Below the pieces are notes generated by a model that saw only the letters and a program-made list of their open reading frames with translations, was not told the origin of the DNA and did no database searches. This document shows positions 41,855 to 51,246 of a DNA stretch of 64,000 nt, one piece after another. A program made the position numbers and the translations under genes. Positions within the stretch are counted from its first letter, which is position 1; each line of letters begins with the position of its first letter. This DNA comes from Verrucomicrobiota bacterium (GTDB taxonomy: Bacteria; Verrucomicrobiota; Verrucomicrobiia; Limisphaerales; JACRJZ01). Location of the stretch: assembly GCA_016219875.1 (NCBI GenBank), contig JACRJZ010000042.1, positions 144,382 through 208,381 on the forward strand, written 5' to 3'.

Positions 41855-44800
41855 ATGAAGAGTCCAATCGTTCGCCAAAACCGGCTCGCAAGTTGCGCGA
41901 GGTTCGCCACCGTCGCGCTGCTCGGGGTTCATCTCATCGTCGTTGCCCGGCCAGGCCAGGCCGCCTCCATGCGCCAGCAGGTCGAGGCCGATTGGCTGCG
42001 GCAGGCCGAAGCCTGGGCGCCCAAGGCCAAGCCGACCGAGGCCGACGCGGCGGGCGCGGTGGATGGGGTGAAGCATGGGAAGTACGCCTTTCACACCGCG
42101 CAGGAGCCGAATCCGTGGTGGCAGGTGGACTTGGGCGAAGTCCAGCCGCTCACGCGCCTCGTGGTGTTCAATCGCCTCGACTACGCGCCCGGCCTGCACA
42201 ACGCGGACCACTTGCGGGTGTTGGCTTCGGATGACGGCCAGCAGTGGCGGATCGTTTCCGAGAACCGGGGGCGCCACTTCGGCGGGGTGTCGGGCGTGCC
42301 GCCGCTGGACGTGAAGCTCAAAGACGGCGAAGTCACGGCCCGCTTTGTCCGGCTGCAGATTCCCAGCGCCACGCCGGTGTTCTTCCACCTCGACGAAGTG
42401 GAAATCTTTGGCCCGGCTGATCCGGCGAAGAACCTTGCGCTGCAGCGGCCCGCCGACCAGAGCAGCGTCAGCATGTGGTCCACGTCGAAGCTGCCTCCTC
42501 TGAAACCGAGCGAGGCGGTCGCGGCGCCGGTCATCCGGCACTTCATCGAACGCGGGCATCGGCTTGCGGTGGACTTGGAGCAAGCAGGCGTGCGGATCGG
42601 AGAGTTCACGCGGGTCTTCGATGAAGCGACGGCGCGGCTTGAGGCCGCAACTCGAATCTCCACCGCGGCAGCGCCAGCCGACTCGCTTCGTGATCTCTAC
42701 TTCCAAGTTCGTTGGGCGATGCGCCGGCTGGCGTTCCGGAATCCGCGGCTGGACTTCGACCGCCTGCTGTTCGTGAAGCGCTTCTGTCAGGAAACGTATC
42801 CCGATGTGTGCTTGAACCACATGCCGTGGGTGTCGCGGCCCGGCGGCGACTTGTGCATCCTCACGCTGGCTGGTGCGGAAGATGAGCCGGCAGTGAGGAA
42901 CATTCTCCAAGGCGCGCTGGGGCCTGGCCATGTTCACGGCATGGACTTGAGTTGGGACGGGCAGCGCATCGTCTTCGGCTACGCCAAGGCCAGGAGCAGC
43001 CAACCGCCGGAGGGCTGGCTGGACCGCACCCAAAGCTATCGTCTGCGCCGCACGGAGGACCCGATTCACCTGTTCGAGATCGGCGTGGACGGCCGCGGCT
43101 TGCGCCAGCTCACGTCTGGCGAATGGAGCGATCTGGACCCCACCTACGCGCCCAACGGCGACGTGGTCTTCGTGTCGGAACGATGCGGGACTTCGCTTCA
43201 GTGCAACGAGTACGACAAAGACGAAACGAGCTGCAACCTTTACGTCATGCGACCGGATGGTTCGGGCATCCGCCGGCTGAGCGCGAACAAGGACGGCGAT
43301 TACCTCCCGCACACGCTCGACGATGGCACCATCGGCTACACGCGCTGGGAATACCACGAGCGCAGTTGGGCGTTCATCCAAAGCCTCTGGACCCTCCGGC
43401 CCGACGGCACGCAGGCCGACGCGATCTTCAAACAGCACTTCGTCAATCCCTGGGCGCTGGAAGATGTGCGCTCAATTCCCGGCACGCGGAACCAGAAACT
43501 CGTCTGCGTGGCGGCGGGGCATCACACGCTGGCCGCCGGACCGGTGGTCGTGGTGACGCCCGGCCTCGGTATCAATGAGCCGCGCGGGATGAGCATCGTC
43601 ACGCCCGGCGTGCTGCCGCCGGAGGGCGGCATGGACGGCGTGCCGGCCGCGGAAGGCGGCGTGCGCGACCAGGGCGGTTACTACATGCACCCGTGGCCGC
43701 TTTCGGAAAAGACGTTCCTCGCCGCCTACACTTACGGCACGGGCAAAACCGGCGTGGCCAGCGAAGTCGATCCCAGCGGTTACGCGCTTTACCTCATCGA
43801 CGTCTTCGGCACCAAGGAACTGCTCCATCGCGATCCGGCGATCTCGTGCTTCACGCCGATCCCCTTGCGCGCCCGCCTGCGCCCGCCGGTCTTGCCGGAC
43901 TTGACGGTGTCGGCGGCGCGCTACGCGACCTGCGTGGTGAGCACGGTCAGTTACGGCTGCGACGGCATTGCGCCGGAACGCATCCGTTGGCTGCGGCTCG
44001 CGGAGCCGATCGGCTGGCCCTACGACAATGAGCGCGGCGGCCAGCGCTACGGCGAGGACCATCGCTACGGCGGCCCCGGTGCGGAACGGAAGAACCTGGT
44101 CAGTTGGACGCCCATTCGCATCCTGGGCGACGTGCCGGTGGAGAAGGATGGCAGTGTGAAGTTCCGCGTGCCGGCCGACACCGCGGTCTATTTCCAACTC
44201 CTGGACGAGGACCGCATGGAATTGCGCCGGATGCGCTCCTTCATCAGCTTCCAACCGGGCGAACAGCGCGCGTGCACCGGCTGCCACGAAAGCCGCAACG
44301 TCGCGCCTGTGCCGGCGGAACTCACGACTTCCCTCGCGATGACGCGGAGCGCGGTTGATCCTGAGCCGCCGCCGTGGGGCGACCGTCCGGTGAGTTTCCT
44401 GCGCGACATCCAGCCCATCCTCGACCGGCACTGCGTGAGCTGTCACTGCGGCCTGAAGCCCGCCGGCGGCCTGGACTTCTTCGGTGGTTTGACCTCGCAC
44501 GATGCCGAGGTTTCCGGTTACGGCTACAACCGCGCCTACGAAACCATCCTCGAGAAAGGACTCGTCGCCATGTCCGGCGTGCGCGCCCAGGACGCCAGCA
44601 TCACGCCGCCGCTTGCCTACGGCTCGACCAAAAGCAAGCTCGCCCAAGCCGCGCTTCGTGGCCGCCGCGCCGGACGCTACAACATCACGGACGCGGAATG
44701 GCGGACGCTGGCCGCCTGGATCGATGCCAACGCGCCGTACCACGACCGCTTCGTGAACAAACGGGCTGGCCGGCCGGCCTACGACTTGGCCGGCGACAAA

Positions 44801-45145
44801 ACGCTGTTGAAGAATCTGGCCGCCGTCCACGAGCGCCGTTGTGCTTCTTGCCACCGGACGGCTGAAGTGACCCGCCTGGACTGGATCGATTTTCGCGAGC
44901 CGGCCCGCAGCCTGTTCCTCACGGCTCCGTTGGCGAAGGATTCCGGAGGCCGCGGCAAGTGTTCACGAATCACGTATCAGAACTCAACCGACCCCGACTA
45001 TCGTGCGGCCCGCGACCTGGTCGAGGCGGCTGTGCGGAGGGCCTGGGAGAATCCGCGCCGCGACATGGTGTCGCTGGAGCGCCGCGGCGGGAAACAGCAA
45101 GCGGCTGTTTCCGAGAACGAGCGGCGCGTTCCGGTCAGGGAGTAG
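41855..45145 (+). CDS. HzsA-related exported protein with three CxxCH motifs
   Basis: The ATG at 41855 gives 1096 residues with a signal region (FATVALLGVHLIVVARPGQA). A discoidin/F5-8C-like domain follows (NPWWQVDLGEVQPLTRLVVF; FVRLQIPS). The central part is a TolB/WD-like propeller (IVFGYAKARSS, GDVVFVSERCGTSLQCNEYD). Three CxxCH haem-attachment-type motifs come last: C807-H811 (CTGCH), C860-H864 (CVSCH) and C996-H1000 (CASCH). The layout matches proteins annotated as HzsA-related, after the hydrazine synthase alpha subunit. Nothing here indicates anammox, so a c-type-cytochrome or binding role is more likely. Confidence 0.8.
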   Translation: MKSPIVRQNRLASCARFATVALLGVHLIVVARPGQAASMRQQVEADWLRQAEAWAPKAKPTEADAAGAVDGVKHGKYAFHTAQEPNPWWQVDLGEVQPLTRLVVFNRLDYAPGLHNADHLRVLASDDGQQWRIVSENRGRHFGGVSGVPPLDVKLKDGEVTARFVRLQIPSATPVFFHLDEVEIFGPADPAKNLALQRPADQSSVSMWSTSKLPPLKPSEAVAAPVIRHFIERGHRLAVDLEQAGVRIGEFTRVFDEATARLEAATRISTAAAPADSLRDLYFQVRWAMRRLAFRNPRLDFDRLLFVKRFCQETYPDVCLNHMPWVSRPGGDLCILTLAGAEDEPAVRNILQGALGPGHVHGMDLSWDGQRIVFGYAKARSSQPPEGWLDRTQSYRLRRTEDPIHLFEIGVDGRGLRQLTSGEWSDLDPTYAPNGDVVFVSERCGTSLQCNEYDKDETSCNLYVMRPDGSGIRRLSANKDGDYLPHTLDDGTIGYTRWEYHERSWAFIQSLWTLRPDGTQADAIFKQHFVNPWALEDVRSIPGTRNQKLVCVAAGHHTLAAGPVVVVTPGLGINEPRGMSIVTPGVLPPEGGMDGVPAAEGGVRDQGGYYMHPWPLSEKTFLAAYTYGTGKTGVASEVDPSGYALYLIDVFGTKELLHRDPAISCFTPIPLRARLRPPVLPDLTVSAARYATCVVSTVSYGCDGIAPERIRWLRLAEPIGWPYDNERGGQRYGEDHRYGGPGAERKNLVSWTPIRILGDVPVEKDGSVKFRVPADTAVYFQLLDEDRMELRRMRSFISFQPGEQRACTGCHESRNVAPVPAELTTSLAMTRSAVDPEPPPWGDRPVSFLRDIQPILDRHCVSCHCGLKPAGGLDFFGGLTSHDAEVSGYGYNRAYETILEKGLVAMSGVRAQDASITPPLAYGSTKSKLAQAALRGRRAGRYNITDAEWRTLAAWIDANAPYHDRFVNKRAGRPAYDLAGDKTLLKNLAAVHERRCASCHRTAEVTRLDWIDFREPARSLFLTAPLAKDSGGRGKCSRITYQNSTDPDYRAARDLVEAAVRRAWENPRRDMVSLERRGGKQQAAVSENERRVPVRE

Positions 45146-45316
45146 GCGGACCAAGGAGGGGATTTGGCCGGGAGGCCAGTCGGCACTGTTGACGTTCGGT
45201 CAGGCCGCCGCTATACAGCGCAGCGTTTCTGGCGCGAAACCGGACGGGCCTTGAGGACTTCGGCCGCCGCCCAGAGAACACACGGCGGCCCGAGCCGCCC
45301 AACGATTGGAAAACAC

Positions 45317-46291
45317 TTGCAGCGTATATTCATCACCGGCGCCGCCGGATTCATTGGCAGCACTCTCGCCGACCGCCTGCTGGCCCAGGGCAAGCAGGTC
45401 GTGGGCTGGGACAACTTCTCCACCGGACAAATCGAGTTCCTGGCCGGGGCGGAGAAACAACCCAACTTCAAACTCATCCGCGGCGACAATCTGGACCTGG
45501 ACGCGCTGACCAAAGCCCTGGCCGGCTGCGACACGGTCTTCCACCTCGCCGCCAACGCCGATGTGCGCTTCGGCCTGGAGCATCCGCGAAAGGACCTCGA
45601 GCAAAACACCATCGCCACCTTCAACGTGCTGGAGGCGATGCGGGCCAACGGCATCAAGACCATCGCCTTCTCGTCCACCGGCTCGGTCTATGGCGAGGCC
45701 ACGATCATCCCAACGCCGGAAGACCACCCTTTCCCCATCCAGACTTCGCTCTACGCCTCCTCCAAGCTGGCGGGCGAGGCGCTGATTCATTCCTACTGCG
45801 AAGGCTACGGTTTCGAGGGCTACGTCTTCCGTTTTGTTTCGGTGTTGGGGGAGCGCTACACCCACGGTCACGTGCTCGACTTCCTGAAGCAGCTTCTCGA
45901 TCACCCCGATCACCTCAAGGTGCTCGGCGACGGCAGGCAGCGGAAGTCCTACATGTATGTGCAGGACTGCCTGGCCGCCATGTTGCACGTGATGAACCTG
46001 GGCACAGCGAAGACCGCGAAGCATCGCGTCGAAGTCTATAACCTCGGCACGGCCGAATACGTGCAGGTCAACGACTCCATCCGCTACATCTGCGCCTACC
46101 TCGGCGTGAAGCCGTGCCTCGAGTACTCCGGCGGCGACCGTGGCTGGATCGGCGACAACCCGTTCATCTTCCTCGAAACGAAAAAAGTCCGCGCCACCGG
46201 CTGGACCACCACGCTGACCATCGAGCAGTCGATCATCCGCACGCTGGCGTGGCTCCAGCAAAACCCATGGGTGCTGGAGCGGCGGGGCTGA
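45317..46291 (+). CDS. NAD-dependent sugar-nucleotide epimerase (GalE-like)
   Basis: A TTG at 45317 is the best start (MQRIFITGAAGFIGSTLADR), because no ATG lies before the Rossmann GxxGxxG; 324 residues. The extended-SDR features are complete: FHLAANADVRFGLEHPRKDL, FSSTGSVYGEATIIPTPE, the YxxxK site YASSKLAGEALIHSY and RFVSVLGERYTHGHVLDF. It probably interconverts UDP-hexoses. It opens a plus-strand sugar-nucleotide cluster. Confidence 0.85.
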   Translation: MQRIFITGAAGFIGSTLADRLLAQGKQVVGWDNFSTGQIEFLAGAEKQPNFKLIRGDNLDLDALTKALAGCDTVFHLAANADVRFGLEHPRKDLEQNTIATFNVLEAMRANGIKTIAFSSTGSVYGEATIIPTPEDHPFPIQTSLYASSKLAGEALIHSYCEGYGFEGYVFRFVSVLGERYTHGHVLDFLKQLLDHPDHLKVLGDGRQRKSYMYVQDCLAAMLHVMNLGTAKTAKHRVEVYNLGTAEYVQVNDSIRYICAYLGVKPCLEYSGGDRGWIGDNPFIFLETKKVRATGWTTTLTIEQSIIRTLAWLQQNPWVLERRG

Positions 46292-46338
46292 AAAGAGCGG
46301 GTGACGCGCGCGGCGCCTTTTGCTAGATTGCCTCCGCC

Positions 46339-46998
46339 ATGAAAACGCTGCTGGAACCGTTGCTCCGTTCGCCGATGCTGCCGCGGCACCTGCGGGAACT
46401 GCAGGGCCATCTCGCCGAAGAACGGCGCAAGCGGCGGGAATTCCAGGAGCGGGTGGAGGAGAACGCCAAAGCCGAGTTCATCGAAGGGGAAATCATCATG
46501 CACTCACCAGTTTCATTGGGACACAGTGTAGCCTCAGACCAGTTGTTCACTCTCCTCCACGCCCATGTTTCCAGGCACGGGCTTGGGGCGGTTCGCCACG
46601 AGAAGGTGATGGTTTCCCTGACCCGCAGCGACTACGAGCCGGGCATCTGCTTTTTCAGTGCGAAGAAGGCGGCGCGCTTCAAGCGACACCAACGCCTCTT
46701 CCCCGCGCCGGATTTCATTGTTGAAGTCCTTTCCGATTCCACCGAGAAGACGGATCGCACCAAAAAGATGGAAGACTACGCCGCCCACGGCGTGCAGGAA
46801 TACTGGCTGGTGGACCCGGATCGCGAGCGCGTGGAGCAGTACCTTCTCAAGAGCGGCGACTACGAACTGGCCACCAAGACCACCAGCGGCGAAATCCGCG
46901 CCCAAGCCATCAAAGGATTTGTTTGTCCGGTCCGCGCCATCTTTGACCCTGCCGCGAACCTGCGCGCCTTGCAGGCCATTCTGCTCTCTGGCAAGTAG
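46339..46998 (+). CDS. Uma2-family (PD-(D/E)xK-like) endonuclease
   Basis: The 219-residue protein has the Uma2 pattern: AEFIEGEIIMHSPVSLGHS, ICFFS, APDFIVEVLSDSTEKTDRTK, KMEDYAAHGVQEYWLVDPDR and EQYLL. D..EVLS..T..KD...K is the nuclease-like core. Uma2 proteins are abundant in some cyanobacteria and Verrucomicrobia; their substrate is unknown. It lies 47 bp after the epimerase gene. Confidence 0.88.
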   Translation: MKTLLEPLLRSPMLPRHLRELQGHLAEERRKRREFQERVEENAKAEFIEGEIIMHSPVSLGHSVASDQLFTLLHAHVSRHGLGAVRHEKVMVSLTRSDYEPGICFFSAKKAARFKRHQRLFPAPDFIVEVLSDSTEKTDRTKKMEDYAAHGVQEYWLVDPDRERVEQYLLKSGDYELATKTTSGEIRAQAIKGFVCPVRAIFDPAANLRALQAILLSGK

Positions 46999-47010
46999 CC
47001 GTTCCTCTGA

Positions 47011-48282
47011 ATGAACCTCACCGTCCTTGGGCTTTGGCATCTGGGTTGTGTCACGGCGGCCTGCTGCGCGCGGCACTTCCGGGTCGTCGGCCTCGACTTT
47101 GACGCGCCGACCATCGCGAACCTCCGCCAAGGCCAAGCGCCGCTGTTCGAGCCGGGGCTGAACGAGCTTCTCTCCCACGGTCTGGCTGCGGGGCGGCTGT
47201 CGTTCACGACGGAGGCCGCGACCGCCTGCGCTGAGGCTGACGTGCTTTGGCTCACGTATGACACGCCGGTCAACGACGACGACGAGTCTGACGTGGAGGC
47301 GGTCTTGAACCACCTGCGCCACGCTGCTCCTCATCTGCCGAACGGCGCCCTCGTGCTGATTTCCTCGCAAATGCCCGTCAGCACTTGTCGGAAACTGGAA
47401 GCGGAGTTTCCGCAACTTCACTTCGCCTGCTCGCCGGAAAATCTGCGGCTGGGCAAGGCCATCGAGGCTTTTGAGAAGGCCGAGCGCGCCATCGTCGGCC
47501 TGCGCAGCGATGCCAAGAAGCCCTTGCTGGAGGCGCTGTTCAAGCCTTTCGCCGCGCAGACAATCTTCATGCGCACCGAGTCGGCGGAAATGGTGAAGCA
47601 CGCGCTCAACTCCTTCCTCGCGCTCTCGATCACGTTCATCAACGAGGTGGCCCGCCTCTGCGAACACGTCGGCGCAGACGCCAAAGAGGTTGCCGAGGGC
47701 CTCAAGAGCGAACCCCGCATCGGGCGCCGGGCCTACCTCGGTCCGGGCGGGCCGTTCGCCGGCGGCACGCTGGCGCGCGACGTCGTCACGCTCACGAAGC
47801 TCGCGGCGGCGAACGGCGAGAGCCTTTCCGTCATCCCTGCCATCAAGCAAAGCAACGACCTGCATCGGGGCTGGGCCTTCCGGCGCTTGCAGTCGCGTCT
47901 GGGTGAGTTGCGCGGCAAGACCGTCGCTGTGCTGGGCCTGACCTACACGCCGAACACGGACACCCTCCGGCGAAGCGCGGCCGTGGAGCTTTGTCAGCAG
48001 TTGCTGGCCGCTGGCGGGCGCGTGACCGCCTTCGATCCGGCGGTGAACCAGTTGCCCGCCGAACTCGCGGCGGTCAACCTGACTGCCGATCTGGGCCAAG
48101 CCCTCCGAGACGCTGACGCGGCGGTGGTTTGCACCGAATGGCCGCTGTTCCGCCAGGCGGACTGGGCAACCTTGGTTCCCGCCATGCGGCAGCGCGTCGT
48201 GGTGGACGCCAACCGGTTTTTGGAAAAGGAAGTGAAACACGTTGCTGACCTCGAACTTCTTTCGGTTGGACGCGCCTCATGA
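47011..48282 (+). CDS. UDP-glucose/GDP-mannose dehydrogenase-like protein lacking the catalytic Cys
   Basis: The 423-residue protein has the two-domain layout of nucleotide-sugar dehydrogenases: TVLGLWHLGCVTAACCARHF, PLFEPGLNELL, the central helix EMVKHALNSFLALSITFINE and KTVAVLGLTYTPNTDTLRRS. Where true dehydrogenases have GGSCFPKD with the catalytic Cys, this protein reads GPGGPFAGGTLARDVVTL, so the Cys is absent. It may catalyse only a single oxidation or a different reaction. Its stop overlaps the next gene (ATGA). Confidence 0.82.
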   Translation: MNLTVLGLWHLGCVTAACCARHFRVVGLDFDAPTIANLRQGQAPLFEPGLNELLSHGLAAGRLSFTTEAATACAEADVLWLTYDTPVNDDDESDVEAVLNHLRHAAPHLPNGALVLISSQMPVSTCRKLEAEFPQLHFACSPENLRLGKAIEAFEKAERAIVGLRSDAKKPLLEALFKPFAAQTIFMRTESAEMVKHALNSFLALSITFINEVARLCEHVGADAKEVAEGLKSEPRIGRRAYLGPGGPFAGGTLARDVVTLTKLAAANGESLSVIPAIKQSNDLHRGWAFRRLQSRLGELRGKTVAVLGLTYTPNTDTLRRSAAVELCQQLLAAGGRVTAFDPAVNQLPAELAAVNLTADLGQALRDADAAVVCTEWPLFRQADWATLVPAMRQRVVVDANRFLEKEVKHVADLELLSVGRAS

Positions 48283-49142
48283 AACTCCCAGCCCTCAACA
48301 CCCTCATCACCGGCAGCAGCCAGGGACTTGGCAAAGCCATCGCGGAACAATTCGTCCGCGAGGGCGCCAACGTCGCGCTCTGCGCCCGTAGCGAGAAGGA
48401 ACTTTTCGCCACGCGGGACGAACTCGCGAAGCTCGCCCCGCGGCAGAAGGTCGTCGCCAAGACGTGCGACGTGTCCTCCGAAGCCCAAGTCAACGACCTC
48501 GTCGCCTTCGCAGTGCGCGAACTCGGCTCCCTGCACATCCTCGTCAACAACGCCGGGATCTACGGCCCAATGGGGCCGACCGAGTCGGTCGATCTGGCTG
48601 AATGGCGGCGCGCGATCGACATCAATCTTTTCGGCGTCCTGCTGCCGTGCCGGGCGCTGATCCCGCACTTCAAGCAAGCGGGGCGCGGCAAGATCGTCAT
48701 CCTCTCCGGCGGCGGCGCGACCAATCCGCTGCCGAACATCAGTTCCTACGCGGCCTCCAAAGCCGCGGTCGTGCGTCTCATGGAAACGCTCGCCGAGGAA
48801 CTGCGACCGTTTCATGTCGATGTCAACGCCATCGCCCCCGGCGCGCTCGCCACACGGCTTGTCGATGAAGTGCTTGCTGCCGGGCCGGAGAAAGTGGGCG
48901 CGGCCTTCTTCGAGAAGAACAAGCAGTGGAAGGAACAAGGCGCCACCCCGCTGCATCTCGGGGCCGGTCTGGCGGTCTATCTCGCCAGCGCCGCCAGCGA
49001 CGGCATCACCGGCAAGCTCCTCAGCGCCCAATGGGACCCGTGGGCCAAGCTTCACGAGCACCGTGACGAGCTGGCCAAGTCCGACATCTACTGCCTGCGG
49101 CGCATCGTGCCGGAGGACCGCGGGAAGCAGTGGGGAAATTGA
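48279..49142 (+). CDS. SDR family oxidoreductase
   Basis: The 287-residue protein is a classical short-chain dehydrogenase: TGSSQGLGKAIAEQFVREGA, VNNAGIYGPMGPTESVDLAE, catalytic Ser in ILSGGGATNPLP, YAASKAAVVRLMETLAEE (YxxxK) and NAIAPGALATRLVDE. It starts within the dehydrogenase-like gene's stop (ATGA) and belongs to the sugar-modifying cluster. The last codons and stop (GGAAATTGA) coincide with the start of a short-period repeat. Confidence 0.88.
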   Translation: MKLPALNTLITGSSQGLGKAIAEQFVREGANVALCARSEKELFATRDELAKLAPRQKVVAKTCDVSSEAQVNDLVAFAVRELGSLHILVNNAGIYGPMGPTESVDLAEWRRAIDINLFGVLLPCRALIPHFKQAGRGKIVILSGGGATNPLPNISSYAASKAAVVRLMETLAEELRPFHVDVNAIAPGALATRLVDEVLAAGPEKVGAAFFEKNKQWKEQGATPLHLGAGLAVYLASAASDGITGKLLSAQWDPWAKLHEHRDELAKSDIYCLRRIVPEDRGKQWGN

Positions 49143-49250
49143 AAATTGAAAATTGGATATTGCAAATTGCTGTCCGACCCCGACGCGCGCCCTGTCAGGC
49201 TCGTCTCCAGCAATTTGAAATTGGCATTTTCCAATTTCCAATTTCCAATT
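49136..49250. repeat. Paired short-period inverted stems (AAATTG type)
   Basis: The arm at 49136-49165 (AAATTGAAAATTG units) is complemented by 49207-49250 (CAATTTCCAATTT units), with a ~40-bp centre. It supplies the stop of the SDR gene. Confidence 0.75.
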
Positions 49251-49272
49251 GTCTGCGAGCCATACGCTAAGC

Positions 49273-50286
49273 ATGTCCACTCAAGTTGATCGACCTCGTG
49301 TCGCCCTCATCGGCTGCGGCCTCATCGGCCAGAAGCGCCTCGCCAACTTGCCGTCCGGCAGCGTGACCGTGGCGTGCGATCTCAACCTCGAGCGCGCGCG
49401 GAAGCTCGCAGCCCAAAGCCCCGGCTGCCTTGCCACCGACTCGGTCGAGCAGGCGGTGGCTTCCCCAAACGTCGATGTGGTCATGATTGCCACGCTCAAC
49501 GCCTCGCTCGCGCCCATCGCGTGCCGGGCGGTGAAAGCCGGCAAGCACGTGCTGGTGGAAAAACCGGCCGCGGTCAGTGTGAAGGAAATCAAGAAGCTCG
49601 AAACGCTGGCGAGCAAACACGCGGTGCTGGTGCGCGTCGGCTACAACCACCGCTATCATCCGGCCGGCCGCAAGGCGCTGGAGGTTTTCCGCAGTGGCGC
49701 GTTGGGGCCGATCCTGTTTGTGCGCGGCCGTTACGGCCAGGGCGGACGGCTCGGCTACGAGAAGGAATGGCGCGCGGACCCGAAGCTGTCCGGCGGCGGC
49801 GAACTGATTGACCAAGGCGTCCACTTGATTGACCTGGCGGGCATTTTCCTAGGCGAGTTCACGACCGTGGAGGGGCACGCCACGACTTGCTTCTGGAAGA
49901 TGCCAGTCGATGACAACGCCTTCCTGAGCTTGCGCAACAAGACCGGGCACACCGCCTGGCTGCACGTCAGTTGCTCCGAGTGGAAGAACCTCTTCAGCCT
50001 CGAAATCTACGGGCGCGACGGCAAGTTGCACTGGGAGGGACTCGGCGGCAGCTACGGCCTGGAGCGCCTGACCTACTACAAGATGCTCCCGCAAATGGGT
50101 CCGCCGGACACAACAATCTGGGAGTTCCCGCGAGGCGACGAGTCATGGAAGATCGAGATGGCCGAGTTCTTCGAGGACATCCGGCTCCGGCGCACGCCCG
50201 TGCCCGGACTCAAGGAAGCCAGGGCCGCGCTGGCGGTAGTGGAGCGGATTTACCGAAGCAGCGGGTTCGCATGGGCCAAGCCTTGA
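49273..50286 (+). CDS. Gfo/Idh/MocA-family oxidoreductase
   Basis: The ATG at 49273 gives 337 residues. The Rossmann start is VALIGCGLIGQKRLANLPSG, EKPAAV contains the family Glu-Lys-Pro, and GYNHRYHPAGRKALEVFRSG then FVRGRYGQGGRLGYE leads to GGELIDQGVHLIDLAG with the catalytic-type Asp/His. It probably oxidises or isomerises a sugar or sugar nucleotide, alongside the neighbouring SDR and dehydrogenase-like proteins. Confidence 0.88.
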   Translation: MSTQVDRPRVALIGCGLIGQKRLANLPSGSVTVACDLNLERARKLAAQSPGCLATDSVEQAVASPNVDVVMIATLNASLAPIACRAVKAGKHVLVEKPAAVSVKEIKKLETLASKHAVLVRVGYNHRYHPAGRKALEVFRSGALGPILFVRGRYGQGGRLGYEKEWRADPKLSGGGELIDQGVHLIDLAGIFLGEFTTVEGHATTCFWKMPVDDNAFLSLRNKTGHTAWLHVSCSEWKNLFSLEIYGRDGKLHWEGLGGSYGLERLTYYKMLPQMGPPDTTIWEFPRGDESWKIEMAEFFEDIRLRRTPVPGLKEARAALAVVERIYRSSGFAWAKP

Positions 50287-50344
50287 AGCGAAGCCTCCGC
50301 ACCGTGGTTGGCGGTGAGGCGATCGCCTGGAAGCGGGACAGGAA

Positions 50345-50890
50345 TCACAGGCGCGTCGTGCCCGCGAACGGATTGGCCGCAGTCAGCGGCGTGGCGTAGC
50401 GATTTTCTTCCATGGCTCCGGCCATACGCCAAAGATAGAAACCCAGGCCACCGAGGACGAACAGGTTCAGGACTTGCGAAGCCGCGTGCCAGCGCCGAAA
50501 GCTGGCCTCCGCCTGTCCGCGCTGTTGCCAAGTGGGGGCAGAGTACTTGGCCTGGAACAGCGACGACATGGTCGGGAGCAGCAGGAACTTTCCGATCAGG
50601 CTGAGCAGGAGGATGCCTCCCAGCACGCCCAGCACAGCGCGCTGAGACTCCCGGTGGCGCAGGAGCCGGAGTGCCAGGGTGTGAAGCAGTGCGATGCCGC
50701 CACAGACGAGGTGGAACAGGAAATACCGCTCCTGCAACAACTGCGCCACACTGCCCACGTAGTAGTCGTGCAGCAACCGCTTCAGGGCCGGTTGGAAGAG
50801 TCCCGGAGCCGCCACGAACGAAAAAAACACCGCGCCGCCGAACCAGACGGCGGCGTTCATCAAGCCCACGAAGCGCAGAGCTTTTAACAT
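50345..50890 (-). CDS. DUF4149-like integral membrane protein
   Basis: The start at 50888-50890 (MLKALRFVGLMNAAVWFGGA) gives 181 residues with four membrane helices: FGGAVFFSFVAAPGLF, YFLFHLVCGGIALLHTLALR, GVLGGILLLSLIGKFLLLP and VLNLFVLGGLGFYLWRMAG. A RRWHAASQVLN segment precedes the last. The fold resembles DUF4149 proteins. The function is unknown. It is convergent with the plus-strand Gfo/Idh gene. Confidence 0.75.
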   Translation of the reverse strand: MLKALRFVGLMNAAVWFGGAVFFSFVAAPGLFQPALKRLLHDYYVGSVAQLLQERYFLFHLVCGGIALLHTLALRLLRHRESQRAVLGVLGGILLLSLIGKFLLLPTMSSLFQAKYSAPTWQQRGQAEASFRRWHAASQVLNLFVLGGLGFYLWRMAGAMEENRYATPLTAANPFAGTTRL

Positions 50891-51246
50891 GGGCAAGAGG
50901 CTACGACGCCCCCCGAGGAATGCCAAGTGCGCGGAACAAGGCTGCCTCAAGCTCGATCTGGCGCCGCTTGGAGCGCGGGTTTCCAAATCCGCAGATCGTA
51001 CCCGACCGGCCGACCCGCCGGCGCGTGGACGGAGCCGAGTTGGCGGCAGCCCTGTCCTCCCAAACTTTTTCTCAGTCCCTGCTTGTCTCGTCAGGGGGGA
51101 CTGCTCTAGCGTCGCCTTCAAACCGGCACCGCAACGAAAATAATTTCCGCGCGGGAGGGAATAGGACTCCCGGTGTGGGCCTCAAATAGATTGACAGGCT
51201 TTCATCGGAGCCTAGAGTCACCGACATCAAACTGAACACCGAGCTT

